Assembly: GCF_963576675.1 (NCBI RefSeq)
Contig: NC_088913.1
Span: 87,233,001 to 87,297,000, forward strand
Origin: Euphorbia lathyris
Taxonomy: Eukaryota > Streptophyta > Magnoliopsida > Malpighiales > Euphorbiaceae
Length of the DNA stretch: 64,000 bases
Reading direction: 5' to 3'
Positions 10,896-24,100 of the stretch are shown piece after piece. The notes under the pieces were generated by a model. The model saw only the letters and a program-made list of their open reading frames with translations, searched no databases and was not told the origin of the DNA. The position numbers and the translations under genes are program-made. Positions within the stretch are counted from its first letter, which is position 1, and the number at the start of each line of letters is the position of its first letter.

Positions 10896-11941
10896 GGGAT
10901 TTTATAGGAGGGTCCAGGAGTTCCAACTCATATAAAGGACTCTCCATTCATTTTATGACACCTGTATCATTTATCAAAGTCATCTTTTTGAAAACCTCGT
11001 TTTATTATCTGCAATTCCCATTAACCATTTACAAACACAGTTTTATTTCTTCTCCCTCCTCCTTCATGATTGTGTTCCTTCCTTTCTCCGCCTCCACCGT
11101 CGGCCGCCGCCGGAGTCCTTCCCATATTTCGTTCTACACAAAATCAATACACCCTTTCTTCTTTCAGATTTCAATTCCCGTTTTCCTTTCTACACCCATT
11201 TCGACAAAACTAATCTTTTCTCTGCTAGACTCTACATAATCCTCAAGAACTAACTTGAATTGGGTGTTGACACAGCATAAAAAAAAAACAAATCTAAAAA
11301 ATATTTGTGCAAGCAAACTAAATATGAAGGTAAGCCATGCCATAAAATCAAGTTCATATAATGAATATATTTGCCACCATTTTCAATTTAAATTTCACCA
11401 CACTTTCACCCTCTAATTCCATTGACAGTTGTTGTAATTTACCCAAATGTAAATAATGGATTTCAATTCTTCATCCTCCACACACTTTCTTCTTTCTCTT
11501 CAAAAGAGTTTTTAGTATAACTCAGGTCTGTAAAATAAAGGGAACCGAACAGAGATAAAAGTGATCAAGCCGCAAAAGGCGGCAAATTATTTCAAAAGGC
11601 TGATCTATTACTCTAAAATCCACCATTGTTGATCTCTCGGAGGTCACTAATTTTAATATGGGTTTTTTAGCTTGTTAACCATGGAGTTCCCGTTGAGTTT
11701 CTTGATGGGGTTTAGAAAGCAACTCACTATTTCTCTGGGTTACGTGAAGTCGAGATCAGTGGAAGTGGTGGAGGTGGAGGTGGGCGGTAATGGATATCGG
11801 TGCAGAACTTTATGTGTTGTAAATCTATTCCATAAATTTTATTAATTGGGTTTTTTAATTATGGATGGATTACAGGTGTCATAAAATGAATGGAGGGTCC
11901 TTTATATGAGTTGGAACTCCTGGACCCTCCTATAAAATCTC
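10896..11941. mobile_element. MULE-type non-autonomous element 2
   Basis: Inverted ends of about 72 bp begin G(G/A)GATTTTATAGGAGGGTCC, and a perfect 9-bp duplication CTTAACAGG flanks them (10887-10895, 11942-11950). There is no transposase. The interior has GC-richer patches (about 11085-11115 CCGCCGG-rich; about 11755-11795 GGAGGTGG-rich) in otherwise AT-rich sequence, which may be captured gene pieces. I recognise no protein in it. Confidence 0.85.
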
Positions 11942-11987
11942 CTTAACAGGTCTAACCAAGTGGCCTCGTAACATTGTAGTTAAGAGA

Positions 11988-11993
<6 letters not shown>

Positions 11994-12033
<40 letters not shown>
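11994..12033. repeat. (TA)n microsatellite
   Basis: An uninterrupted TA run of about 20 units. Confidence 0.95.
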
Positions 12034-12039
<6 letters not shown>

Positions 12040-12556
12040 TAGAACTCATTAAATCTTTGGACATGATGTTATATCGGTAATCGATGACGTGTCAATCCAA
12101 AAAAAAGTTCACAATTTTTTTTCACCACTCTTCCGCTAGAATTCATTCCACTCCTATTTATTGAATTTAATTTAATCTTCATAAACATTATGGTAGTTAC
12201 TATAGAATTAAATCTCACTAATTGAATTAAATAGAATTAATATTCATTACTAATTCTATATAATATGTTAGCAGTAGTTACGCTGGTTTTAATTGTTGTT
12301 AATGTGAATTAATTCAAGAGTAATTTCTATTAGTGTTCTATAATAGTGATTTTTGGCTCATTCAAAACTATATACAATTCATCCACAATTTTTTCTATGT
12401 GACAAATTTTGTCCAGCTCTCAGTACTTCTGTTTCGATTCGTTAGACCTATTTGTTGATTTTCTAGCAATAATTTGAATACACCATTAGAATTTGACTCA
12501 CACTTCTGTTGTATATTGGGAGACAATTGCCAACTGCAGAAAAATCTGTTTTAAGG
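12034..12556. repeat. Host repeat monomer interrupted by Sirevirus C
   Basis: From about 12340 the sequence is a diverged copy of the host monomer seen in blocks L and R. It is cut at 12556 by the Sirevirus insertion (TSD TAAGG, 12552-12556) and continues at 35712. 12034-12340 is AT-rich without a gene. Confidence 0.6.
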
Positions 12557-13850
12557 TGTTGAAACACCTTTTCACATGATTTTGATTTGACAAAATTATT
12601 TAAGTAAAATTAAATATATTCTAAACACACTAAGTTTAAATGCTTTGATTTATAATACTAATGTGTTTGTTCAATGTTAAGTTATATTGCTTATAAGACA
12701 TAAAGACTAAAAGGCTTTAAGCCTAATACAGAAGTCAAACCCAAGTCAAACAGATCAAGACCACTCGGCCTGCGTGTGCAAAACGCTGTCGTTGTGTACA
12801 AAACGCAACTCAGCGAGAGAAGGTTCGAGAAGACCTTCGTTGAACAACTTTGGAACGAAGCTGCTGAGTTGTATCGACAAAGAGTACAAGACAGCAGCTG
12901 AGCAAAAACAACTTCCAGACAAAGTATTTCTACTTTGGGTAAAGTTCAGAAGACACAGAAAGCTGTCTAGTTGACCTTACCATAAATGGAGAGACATTCT
13001 GCCGGACTGGCTAAAAGCTGCTCAGCACTGACCGAAGACAGAAGATACTTGAATCTGATTGGCCGAGAGTACTGAGCAGGACTGAGTGACAACGACAGGA
13101 AGCCGTTTCCCTCCAACGGTTATTTCGAAATTCGAAATGACTGATGCCTCAGACGTCTCTATAAATAGGGCCTTTCAGTTGCTTCATCCAACACAGAACT
13201 TTATCAAGCCATTACGCTGACCAAAATTCTACTCAAAGTTCTGTGAGAAAGCAAAGCAAATACTTACACCAAATTATATATCTTTCATGTAAAAGTCTAG
13301 AGTGATTATTCAATCATCTAAGGTGTCTTAGCAATTGTTGTTTAGGACAAATCTTTATCATTTCTAGAGATTAGAAAGGAGATGCTGAGTACTCGGTTAT
13401 AGTACTCAGCGAGAGATTAGGAGTGAGTAGAGGTATAGAGGAAGGTACTCTTGTTATACTCAGCTTCTAAGTTGTAAAAGGTTTGATGCTCTACCGTTAA
13501 AGAGCTCAGTAGAGAATTCGAAAGCTCGGAACGTGTTCCGGGGACAGGACATAGGCTTAGAGGCTGAACCTGGATAAATCTGCTGAGTAACATCTTTCTA
13601 ACCTTAAACTCCTTAATATATATATTGCTTGCTTAAACAAAACTGACCAAGTAAAGAGGTCACGCTGAGTTGTGATGTATTGAGTATCTGAGTTCAGGAA
13701 TAGACTCAAGTGCTATCTCCTGACTCAAAGAAAGAAGCTGACTTAGTCACCAGTTGACTAAGCTAGTGTCTTAATTTACTCAGCGCGCTGTGTAATCCTT
13801 TTTTTCAAAGAAAAAGAAGTCAGCCTTAACGTATTAAAATTTTAAATAGT
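12557..13850 (+). repeat. 5' LTR of Sirevirus C, 3' tip deleted
   Basis: It aligns with 34367-35711 up to about 13850, then lacks the last ~45 bp, including CCAACA. A TATAAATAGGG promoter box is at about 13161, repeated in the 3' LTR at about 34972. A 66-codon frame present in both LTRs (12774-12974, 34585-34785) has no recognisable content and is not annotated as a gene. Confidence 0.9.
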
Positions 13851-13933
13851 TCTTATTAAAATTTTATAAGGGGCTGTCCATTACTCGGCCTCCCCTATTC
13901 TTCGGGTCTAACTACACCTTCTGGAAGAATAGG
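13851..13933 (+). other. Deletion junction replacing LTR tip, PBS and leader
   Basis: Element D shows what should follow an LTR: PBS, then about 170 bp of leader, then gag. Here the LTR passes through a re-copied TATTAAAATTTTA word (13831 and again about 13855) straight into the last ~70 bp of leader, from about 13870. The PBS is absent. Confidence 0.7.
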
Positions 13934-15910
13934 ATGAAAAACTTTATTCAGGCAACAAATATGAGTGCATGGCTTTCAATAGTCCAAGGCCCATTTGTTC
14001 ATGTTGAAGTTGTGGCTGGCCAAACAGTTGTCAAAGCTGAGGCCAAATGGACAAAAGATGATCTCAAGAAGCTACAAAATCATGCTTTGGCTATAAACAT
14101 GCTTCACTATGCGCTTGATGCTGCAGAATATAACAAGATATCAGGTTGTGAGTCAGCGCAAGAGATCTGGAAGAAGCTGGAGGTCACATACGAAGGAACC
14201 AACAAAGTAAAGGAGTCCAAGGTGAACCAGCAGATGAGACTATACGAGCTGTTCGAAATGAACGATGATGAGGGAATCTCTGACATGAATGCAAGGTTTA
14301 CAAACATCATCAACGAGCTCAAGAGACTTGGGAAGATCTTCACTGAGGAAGAACAAGTCAAGAAGATTCTTAGGAGTCTTTCTAAAAACTGGCAAGCAAA
14401 GAAGACTGCTATTGAGGAAGCTCAAGACTTAACCACCTACAAATATGATGAACTCATCGGCTCACTGCTGACCTATGAGATATCAATGAAGAATTTCGAG
14501 GTGAAGGAAAAGTCTGAAGACAAGAAGCAAAAATCTCTTGTCATGAAAGCTGGCTCCACTGATGGGAGCTCAACAGATGATGAGGAGATGGCTATGTTCA
14601 CCAGGAAGATGAAAAGGCTGTTCAGAAAGAATGACAAATATTCTAAGAAACCTTACAAAAAGTTTGATAAGCATAAAGCTGAGTCCAGCGACAACAAATA
14701 CAAGAAGGACAACTCAAAGCCCATTACATGCTTTGAATGTCATCAAACTGGCCATATCAAGTCAAGCTGCCCCACGCTGAGGAAGGAAAGGAAGAATGGC
14801 AAAAAGGCAATGGTGGCAACATGGAGCGACAGTGATGAGTCTTCATCATCAGAAGCTGATGCCACTGAGTCGGCAAAGATCTGTTTTATGGCTGACGAAC
14901 TTGCTGAGCCGTGCGTCTCTGAGCATGCTGACCCCTCCATTGCATCTGACGATGAGGAGCAATCAAATGAGGTAATATCACTACCCCAGCTCAGAAATGA
15001 AATGGTTAATGCCCTGAGTGACCTCTACACACTTGTTAAAAAGTGTAATAAGAAAGTTAGAGCACTCAGCAGGCGCTGTGACGAGGTTGAAGAGGTCAAG
15101 CTGAGTGACCTCGGATTCCTTCTTCAGGACAACTCAACTTTGCATGATAACATGGAGATCATACATAAGTCTGTCTCTGAAGTCCAATCAGATTCTAAGA
15201 AACTGAGAAAGGACGTCACAACTATCCAGAACCAACTAAAGGTTCCAAACAAAAGAAATATTCCTCTGAATACTCAGTACTGAGGTACTGGTCAGCAGAG
15301 ATATGGAATCCTCAGCGGAATGTCCAGTGTGACTTCTGTGGGAAGAAAGGACACACTACAAAGGTGTGCTGGCACGCTCAGCACTCGGGTGCTAACCAGT
15401 CAGTGAGAAATCCTAAACGGAAAGTCAGCTGTGACTTTTGTGGAAAGAATGGCCATACTATCCAAGTATGTCGCCATAAAATAAAATATGATGCTTTACC
15501 TGTTGAACCTAACAAGCAAGGACCCAAAAAGAATTGGGTACCTAAGAGTAACTAATTACATTGCAGGTAAGCCTGAGATGTGCTGATAAGTCAAAGATGT
15601 GGTATATTGACAGCGCATGCTCGAGGCATATGACTGGTGATGATACTCGGTTCATCACATTCGAGCGTAAACGAGGAGGAAGCGTAAGTTTTGGAGACAA
15701 CAAAAAGGGTAAGATAGTAGGGTCAGGAACCATTGGAGGTAATCCTACTATTGAGTCTGTCTCCCTAGTCAGCAGACTCAAATATAACTTACTCAGCGTA
15801 GCTCAACTATGTGACAATGGGAGAAAAGTTATTTTTGATGACACTGGATGTAAAATACTCGAGGGTAAAACTAATGAGTTAATTTTAACTGCCCCTCGCA
15901 TTGATAATGT
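13934..15910 (+). pseudogene. Sirevirus C gag and protease (5' half, split by D)
   Basis: The gag ORF (13934-15283) begins M-K-N-F-I-Q-A-T-N-M and has the copia capsid fold region (residues about 1-190) and one CCHC knuckle (CFECHQTGHIKSSC, about residue 266). A shift near 15283 is followed by two further CCHC units (CDFCGKKGHTTKVC, CDFCGKNGHTIQVC; 15331-15480). Gag closes with the conserved WVPK segment at about 15540. The protease starts about 15561 in another frame, with the DSACSRH active site at about 15610. The frame runs to 15910, where element D interrupts it; the continuation is at 27558. Confidence 0.9.
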
Positions 15911-15911
15911 C

Positions 15912-17310
15912 TGTTGGTCCCTGGTAATTAGTTCCAAGGGGGGGTTAGGAACTAATATAACTTTTTCGTGTTTTAATTGAGCTGACTGGATGTTATTTTG
16001 AGAGTTTATTAACTCAGCCTTTGGTCAGCTTGGTGAGATATATCACATGATAGCTTTAGTCAGATGTTGACCAAAGTTGTTTCCTTGAGAGTTAGGAATT
16101 GACACTCTTAGAGGTCAGCTTCTAACTCAGCACCACTTACTTACTCAGGATCAGCTTAGGCAATTTATATGATGAGTAAATAAAGCAAACAACACATGCA
16201 ATTATAAGAGAGAGTTTAGAGATTACTCAGTATCACTTATCCTGGTTCGGCCTCTCTGCCTACGTCCAGTCCCCAGAGTCCTCCGGGCTTTTTGAATCCA
16301 ATACTGAGCTCTTTAAAGGTAGAGCACAAACCAATTACAAGGCAGTTGAATATGCAAGAGTACCTTCCTCTATTCGTCTACTCAACTCCTACTAAGTGCT
16401 ACAACCCAGCACCTAGATTTCTCTACCACTGAAATGCTTACAACCAAGCACTCAGCTTTACACTCTCAATATTCCTATTGATCACAGACTTGTTCTTTTT
16501 GAACTAAAGAACACTTTAGATGATTACAACTCAATCTAGCATTTACACATAGAACAGTTGATGTAAGATCCCTTTTGTATTTGAGTGCTTTTAAACTTTC
16601 TCTCTTGTATTTTTCTTTTGATGCTTGCATACCATTTCCAGTTTTTCGATTGTCCTTTTATAGAAGGAAATCTGTAGATTTGATCGTTTGAAATGTCTTG
16701 ACCGTTAATGTCAAAATAGCTCTTTTGGGGAACAATTTCTGGATAGCTTCAGACTGCACCGCCATTCCTTTTCTCTATTTTCTTCAGGCGTCAGGTTTGT
16801 CTTCTAGCGTCTGGTTTATCTTTTTGCGTCAGTTGTCTTTTTCCAATAATCCATCATCCCATGACTCTTGGAATTAGTCTTTTAGGTGTCTTCGAGGTTC
16901 CAATTATTGGTGCAGAAGATTGGCAGACTTCGTCTTTTAATGAACGGATCCTTCATGCTGTCCTGACTGTTACTCAGCTTTGTTTGTTCTTTTTGAATGT
17001 TCGTCGTTCATGCTGAGTACCTCCAAGGTCAGTTCCGTTTTGTTTACCCACTCCTGGAGAAGCCTTCAACTTTAGTCAGTTTTGATTTTCTTCTGAATTA
17101 TACCCCACTCAGCTTCTATTTTGTCATGCTGAGTTCCGTTCTACTCAGCTTCGCTTGTGCTAGCTTTTGTCCTGTCTTTACTTTATATTTTTGTGCACTC
17201 AATATTTAACAAACATATTAGTACAATTAAATAAAAGCATCTAAATTTAATTGCCTCTTAATCATGGATGATTTTGTCAAATCAAAATCTTGTGGAAAGG
17301 TGTTTCAACA
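15912..17310 (-). repeat. 3' LTR of Sirevirus D
   Basis: It reads TGTTGAAACACC...CCAGGGACCAACA on the minus strand and aligns end to end with 26159-27557. It contains many short CTCAGC/GCTGAG words. Confidence 0.97.
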
Positions 17311-17420
17311 AACTCCCCCATTTTGATGTTGGCAAAATACATAATTACGGAACTCAGTTATAAGTTACCCCATGATCGAATTATTTTTCATATTGAAACT
17401 ACTCCCCCGTAAGGGTTGCA
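17311..17420 (-). other. Polypurine tracts of Sirevirus D
   Basis: AAAATGGGGGAGTT (17311-17324, minus strand) touches the LTR. A second tract, TTACGGGGGAGT, lies at about 17403-17414, and a weaker CATGGGGTAA is between them. This is the multiplied-PPT layout. Confidence 0.8.
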
Positions 17421-17719
17421 TACATTTTGTTTTAACTTTATTCTAAGCCTTCCAAGATCTAATTTAGACTTAAGACATTTGAGTGTACTAACATAGTTTT
17501 GGAAGGATGTTGTCTCAGTTTAGTTTTAGCGTTAATGTGTTTAACCTTTTTGATTTGAACTGTTCAAACTAGATTAGTCAGATCAGAAATAAAACTAATA
17601 CTTGTGATATTGCGTTTAAACAACAGAGACAAACAACAAAACATATTAGTCTAAACACTAGACAACAAAAACAGGAAACGGGATATGATGCTAAGTCTCT
17701 AGACACAGACTAGCTAGTT

Positions 17720-20625
17720 TTACTTCTTCTTTCTTTGAGCTGAGGGGTCAACATGAGCAATGCCTTTTCCTTTGCTTCCAGACGCAGTACCTAAAGGCTG
17801 AGGCTGAGTTCCTCCTTTACTTGTCTTCCCCGTTTTGCCATCATCGGGTTTGTAGAGGAAAGTTTCATTCTGTGCGGCGGACGATAGATACTGAGAGTAG
17901 CGATGGAGCCTTTTGGTGCTTTCACCCAAGCTATCAATGACTGGCACACTGTCGTCCTGGATATGCCGAGGAACCCTGAGAGAGCTGCTGATCATACTAA
18001 GGAGACATTCATGAGATTTGCTCAGGCAATTGAGGGAGCTTGTGATCTGAGTAAAAACTTGATGGAACAGCTTGAGCAGAGCAGAATTGTAAAACATGCG
18101 CTGACCATTGTTGATTCGCATTGCCTTCATGATAGCTTTTGAAAAGCTCATGAGTTCTGTGTTGGAGACTGGATCAACATCCATCTGGGCTCTATCAATG
18201 TTTAGTAGTCTGACTGCCTCACTTAATTGGTCAATAGTACACTGGGAAGAGGAGGATACTAAGTCACGTGTACTTGTCAGTTCAGTACGAAGCTTGGTGA
18301 AGCATTGTTGAAGTTCGGTAGAGGTGACAAACTCAGTATGGCCGGGTGGACTTAACTTTGTCAGCTCAGCATTCAATTTTGAAAAACAGTCTTGCAATTC
18401 AGCAGACGTAACAGATTCAGAATTGGTAGGGGTTCTCGAGATGGTCAGTTCCGCTGCTAGCTTAACAAAGTAGCTTTGAAGCTCAGTGGAAGTGACATAC
18501 CCTGGATTGATCTCTGACAGTTGGTGAATTTTGCCTTCAAGCGAATTCATATGGGTGGCCATTGTAAGCACTAATTCAGTTAGTTTTGCTATTTGCTCTT
18601 GGTTTGGTTGCTGAGTCTGAACTGTAGTGATAACACTAACCAGATCTTTTAGTCCTCGAAGTTCATTTAGAAGTTGAGTAATACCTGTCAGGTGAGAGGA
18701 CTCAGCTTGAGTGGATTGGTGACCATCAGCTTGAGTAGGATGAAAATCTTGAAGCAAGGACTGAGCAGAAGCAATGACCCGTCGGCCAGACTCAGTAGCA
18801 TTCAAGTATGCAAACTTAGCAGCATTGGACTCAGAGGCTGGTTCAGAATTTGATGGTGGTGGAGGAGTTGGTTCTCTTCCAGATTGAGTACCTTGATTGG
18901 TACCTGGACTTTGATTGATTGGATTAGCTGAGTCATCAACATGTTGTGTTGAGGGTGGAACTTGATTCGATAAGTTACTCTTCTCAGCTTGAAGAGGTGA
19001 AGTGGAGACAGGAGGTGTGTCACCTTGAGTAGCTTGAGTTGGATTTGCAGGGTTTTTGGCTTGTTCCTCATCCTGAGTAACAGAGGCTTGTTTTTCCACT
19101 AGATCTTCTGGTGGAGACTCAGTTTCATTTGAGAAGTACTGGAACTGGATTGTAGAGAGGTCAGTTTCAGGCTCGTCAATGGGAAAGTCGTCCATGAGAT
19201 CAATTTGCTTTTGTGATTTCTTCTTTAATCTTCGCCGAGTCTCAGTTTTTGGTGGTGAATGGTCAGTTCGAAGACCTTCGCTGGATTCAGTAGCAATTGT
19301 CTCCTCTTCTACAGGTTGCTCAACAGGGCTCTCAACAACATTACTTTCTTTCCTTTTCTGCTCAGCATCATCATTGGGGTATTCTTCCTCTTCAGTATTA
19401 ACTTGTTGGTGCTCAACATGTTGCTCATCTTCCTTTTCTTGGTCAATTCCATGACCTTCAGGTTGAGTGGAGGCTAGTGGGACAGCTTCTACTATCTTTA
19501 AAGAGTTACCCTTTTTCTTTTTCTTTAAAGGGGTTTCTGGAGTTCTTCGTTCTCATCCTCAGGCTCTTCTTGCCTCTTTCTTTTCTCAACATGCTCCTTA
19601 GCCTTGTCAGCTTTAGCTTTCTGTCTTGATGAAAGCCTTACTTTCTTTGGGACAGCATGAATGTCCTTGGAGCAGGTTTCTACAGCCTTCCTCTTCTTTC
19701 TCTTCTCAGGCTGAGCAGTTTCTGGTGACTCAGCACGAGCTTCAACCTCTTCTGCAGGCTCAGCTTCAGGCTCAATTTCTTGTTGCTCATCTTCTTCATC
19801 TTCTTCAGCATCTCCAGCTCCTTCATATCCCTTCAAGGGTTGATTGTACAACAGTCCATCCAGCAGAACTGCAGTAATTTCACTTCCCAAGCTACTTGTT
19901 TCACTTTTCGTCTCAATCTGCTTGTCTTCAAGAATCTTTGTGATTAGAGATCCCAAGCGGAGTTTCTTACCACTTCATTGAAACGCACCAACTAGAAAGA
20001 CAGGAAGATTGAATGGAGTGTAGGTCAATATGTGCCAGATGAAGCACTGTTCGAAATTCGATGCGGATGAAGCTGAGCTGAGTTTGGGGAAGATAAAGTT
20101 GGTCAGCATGAAGTGGACCATCTTTTGTTCTTTACCCATGCAGGTGCTGGGTATTTCCCCCTTATGATCTTTGGGTTTACAGAACCCCTTTAGCTTATCA
20201 GATGTGGCTTTTGGTATTTTTTCCTTTGTCGTTCTAAATTGAATTCCTTCGTCTGGTAATTCTAGCAGTGTGGCTAGATAAGCAGGGGTTATGACGATTT
20301 TCTGACCTTTCACAGTGGTCTCCAAATAATCAGAGTCGTCTGCATCAACACGTAAATTCGAGTAGAATTCCCGTACTAACCTGGGGTAAGCTGTTCCTGA
20401 AAGAGAGAAGAGACCTTTCCATTTGTTCTTCTTGATCCATTCACAGAATGGTTTCTCAGATGAGACGAAACTTGGAGAAAACCATCGGCACTTTAAAACC
20501 TCCAGATTATTGACCTTTGAGTGTACTTTGATCATTTTCCTTTCGATTTCCGTTGAAGGACCAGCGTGGTCAGTGGGTTTGTCTGTGGTTTGAGTTGTAG
20601 GGGATTTGTTTTTACCGGAAACCAT
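17720..20625 (-). pseudogene. Sirevirus D extra 3' ORF, two lesions
   Basis: The ATG at 20625 opens a frame of about 968 codons. The N-terminal ~60 residues are Ser/Thr/Lys-rich. Residues about 60-240 form the conserved globular block ('PFCEWI', 'YPRLVREFYSNLRV', 'FEQCFIWH', 'LRLGSLI'). Then come acidic and Lys-rich stretches and a long Gln/Ser/Thr-rich part with coiled-coil character (about 600-850), ending in D-D-G-K-T-G and a basic tail. An in-frame TGA at about 19976 (CGA in copy A) and a frameshift in an A-rich run near 19530-19545 break it. It has no signal peptide or membrane span. The globular block resembles a 'putative plant transposon protein' domain. Sirevirus elements often carry an env-like ORF at this place; this protein does not look envelope-like, and its function is unknown. 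Confidence 0.8.
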
Positions 20626-20725
20626 TTTTTAAGGTTTTGAAGTTTTTAGAGAGAAGAAAGTTCGATTTTAGGGGATTACAGGTGTAAGGGATGAAGAGTG
20701 GGGATTCTTCCACTTTATACAACTC
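20626..20725 (-). promoter_or_regulatory. Putative internal promoter/leader of the D 3' ORF
   Basis: On the minus strand, GTATAAAGTGG (about 20710-20720) is followed by an AATCCCCACTCTTCATCCC-type pyrimidine-rich leader and the ATG at 20625. The same order, TATAAA then AATCCCCA then CTTACAC then CT-rich leader then ATG, occurs in element C at 30680-30795. Confidence 0.5.
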
Positions 20726-20959
20726 TACGACGGCCCTTAATCATTAACTAGCCGTTTCTACCTAGGGAGGTTCAACCGACACAAATTCTGTCAATTATGA
20801 CATCTTCGGCGCATGGGATTTGCCATTAATGTGCGTCTTCCCAAGGTGCCAGAGGTTTACACGTGTAGATTCACTTTATGCGAGTGGGTTTTTACTAGGT
20901 TTTACTAGAATTCGAAACATCCTAGATATTGAGTGCCTAACTTTTGTGAAGATTATTTC

Positions 20960-21130
20960 TCTATTTCAACATACGTCACTTACTCAGCATGTGCATTCAC
21001 TCAGCATAGAGTGATTACTCAATATGTTTATCTACTCAGCATAGGATGTTAACTCAGCTTTTATGCCTACTCAGTATCATCACTCAATATATATGTCAAT
21101 TCAGCATAGGGTGGCATTTGCACAATTTCT
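20960..21130 (-). repeat. Degenerate array of TACTCAGCATA words
   Basis: Seven or so imperfect units of the form (T/A)ACTCAGCATAG or ACTCAGTATC spaced 15-25 bp apart lie between pol and the 3' ORF. Element C has the matching array in the same place (30303-30540). Confidence 0.55.
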
Positions 21131-21171
21131 CAAAGTTCCACTCATATGACAAGTATTCAATACAGATTTAG

Positions 21172-24100
21172 TTAGAGTGGATTTGACATACCAATAGCTT
21201 CCCTTAGTATGTTGAATTGCTCTCGTGCCAAGGGCTTTGTGAAGATATCTGCAAGCTGGTCATTTATTGGCACGTAGGTCAGCTTGATCTCATCTTTTAG
21301 TACATGGTCTCTGATGAAGTGATGCCTTATGCTAACATGCTTCATTCTGCTGTGTTGGATTGGATTTTTTGATAGATCAATGGCACTCTTGTTGTCGCAT
21401 TTGATTTCTATTGTCTTTGTTTTGACTCCGTAATCCTCAAGCTGTTGCTTTATCCATAGGACTTGTGCAACACAGCTTCCAGCAGCCACGTACTCAGCTT
21501 CAGTTATGGACAGAGCTACGGATGATTGCTTCTTGCTGAACCAAGATACTAGACAGCTTCCGAGGAAATGACATCCTCCTGAAGTACTTTTTCGTTCTAG
21601 CTTATCTCGTCCGTAGTCAGCATCAGTATATCCGATGAGTGTGAAATCACTTGAGGTTGGATACCATAGGCCTGCATCAACTGAGCTTTGCAAATATCTA
21701 AAAATTCTTTTTACAACAGTTAGATGAGATTCCCTGGGGTCAGCTTGATATCTCACACAATAGCATACTGAGTATTGAATGTCTGGTCTACTGGCAGTGA
21801 GATAGAGTAAAGAACCTATAATACCTCGATAGAGTTTACTATCAACAGGCTTACTCTTCTCATCTTTGCATAGGACCGTATCAGTACCCATGGGGGTTGA
21901 TATTGGTTTGCAGTCTACCATGCTGAATTTCTTTAACATTTCTTTGGTGTACTTAGACTGACTTATAAAGATGCCATTCGTTCCTTGCTTGATTTGAAGT
22001 CCAAGGAAGAAGTTGAGTTCACCCATCATGGACATTTCGAATTCAGTTTGCATCTGTTGGCTAAATTCTTTGCACAAGGATTCGTCAGTAGCACCAAAAA
22101 TTATATCATCAACATATATTTGTGCAAGTAGGGTATGTTTACCCTTTTTCTTAATGAACAAGGTTGTGTCAGCTTTTCCTCTAACATAGTTCCTGGTCAG
22201 TAGGAAGTTGGTCAACCTCTCATACCAAGCTCTTGGAGCTTGCTTTAGGCCGTACAGGGCCTTTTTGAGTTTATAAACGTGGTTTGGAAATTTTGGATCT
22301 TCAAACCCAGGAGGTTGATTAACATATACCTCTTCGTTTATAAAGCCATTAAGAAACGCACTTTTTACATCCATTTGGTATAGTTTAAAGTTCATGTAAC
22401 TAGAATAGGCACACAATATACGTATAGCTTCCAGTCGAGCAACAGGAGCAAATGTTTCTCCATAGTCTATACCCTCTTGCTGACTATAGCCTTGGGCTAC
22501 AAGTCGAGCTTTGTTTCTAATCACATTTCCATGCTCATCTAGCTTATTTCTAAAGACCCATTTGGTTCCTATGGGCTTTTGATTCCTAGGTTTAGGTACT
22601 AAATCCCATACCTCATTTCTGGTGAATTGGTCAAGCTCTTCTTGCATAGCATTGATCCAATATTCATCTTGCTCAGCGTCAGCAAAGTTCTTTGGCTCAT
22701 GTATTGAGACGAATGCAACATTGCTGAGGTATTTTCTAAGTTGATCTCTGGTCATTAATTTGTTGTTGGCGGCATCAAGAATGGCTTGTTCCGTATGACC
22801 TCTTGGGATCTTTATTTCCTTGGGCAATGTTGAGTTGTTTGGAAGAGGTGTTTCTACAATCTCTACAGGAATAGATTGGTCAGCAAATGATATTTCAATT
22901 TCTTGCTTACCTTGGGTTAGCTCCTGTATGTTTGACACTGAGGCTTCTAGTTGATCAGCGGAAGCTGAGCTTGGTTCATCTTCTTCAGACTGAGCTGACT
23001 TACCTGTAGGGTCAGTTTCATCGAACTCAACATGTACAGACTCTTCTACAACCTGAGTTCTTTTGTTAAATACTCTATATGCTTTACTGTTTGTTGAGTA
23101 CCCTAAAAAGATCGCCTCATCAGCTTTAGCATCAAATTTAGCAAGGTTGTCTTTTGTATTGAATATAAAGCATTTACATCCAAAGGCATGAAAGTATCCA
23201 ATGTTGGGCTTTCGACCTTTCCAAAGTTCATATGGGGTTTTCTTAAGTATAGGTCTAACTAGAGCCCTATTCAGTATGTAGCATGCCGTGTGAACAACTT
23301 CACCCTAGAAGTACTTTGGAAGCCTATTTTCACTCAGCATTGTCCTAGCTATTTCGACAATGGTTCTATTTTTCCTTTCAACGACCCCATTTTGTTGAGG
23401 TGTTCTAGGGGCAGAGAAGTTGTGGTCAATACCCCTAGTTTCACAGAATTATCAAACTGTTGGTTTTTGAATTCTCCACCATTTTCGCTTCTAATGTGAG
23501 CTACTCTTAGGTCTTTGTCATTTTCAAGCTTTTTGATCAATGTGGTAAACATCTCAAAGGTTTCATCCTTGCTACCCAGCAAGATGATCCAAGTATACCT
23601 AGAGAAATCATCTATAATAACCAAGGAAAATTTCTTACCTCCCAAGCTGAGTGGCTGGATAGGTCCGAAAAGATCCAAGTGTAGTAATTCCAATGGTCTT
23701 TTGGTTGAGATAATATTTTTGCTATGAAATGACTTTTTAGTTTGTTTGCCTTGCTGACAAGATTTACACAGTTGATCTTTTTCAAACTTTAATTTGGGTA
23801 ATCCCTCAACTAATTGCTTTCTAGCTAATTTGGCAAGAAGGTCCATGCTGACATGCCCAAGTCTTCTATGCCATAGCCAGGAGTTGTCCTCTTTAGATAC
23901 TAAGCATATGTTTTTAGAAAACTGTTTTTCTAAGTTCAACATATATACATTTTCTACACGAGGGGCTGTTAAAATCAATTCATTTGTATTTCCCTCGAGT
24001 ATTTGACACTTAGTATCATCAAATACAACCTTTCTGCCGCTCTTACAAAGCTGAGCTACACTCAGCAGATTGTATTTGAGACCTTTAACTAAGGAGACAG

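Noticed and set aside
12774..12974. 66-codon frame, repeated at 34585-34785
   Set aside because: It lies inside both LTRs of Sirevirus C and is repeated only because the LTRs are. No domain, and it overlaps the LTR promoter region.
16997..17209. 70-codon frame in the D LTR
   Set aside because: The matching place in the other LTR (about 27240-27460) does not keep the same frame start, and there is no known product.
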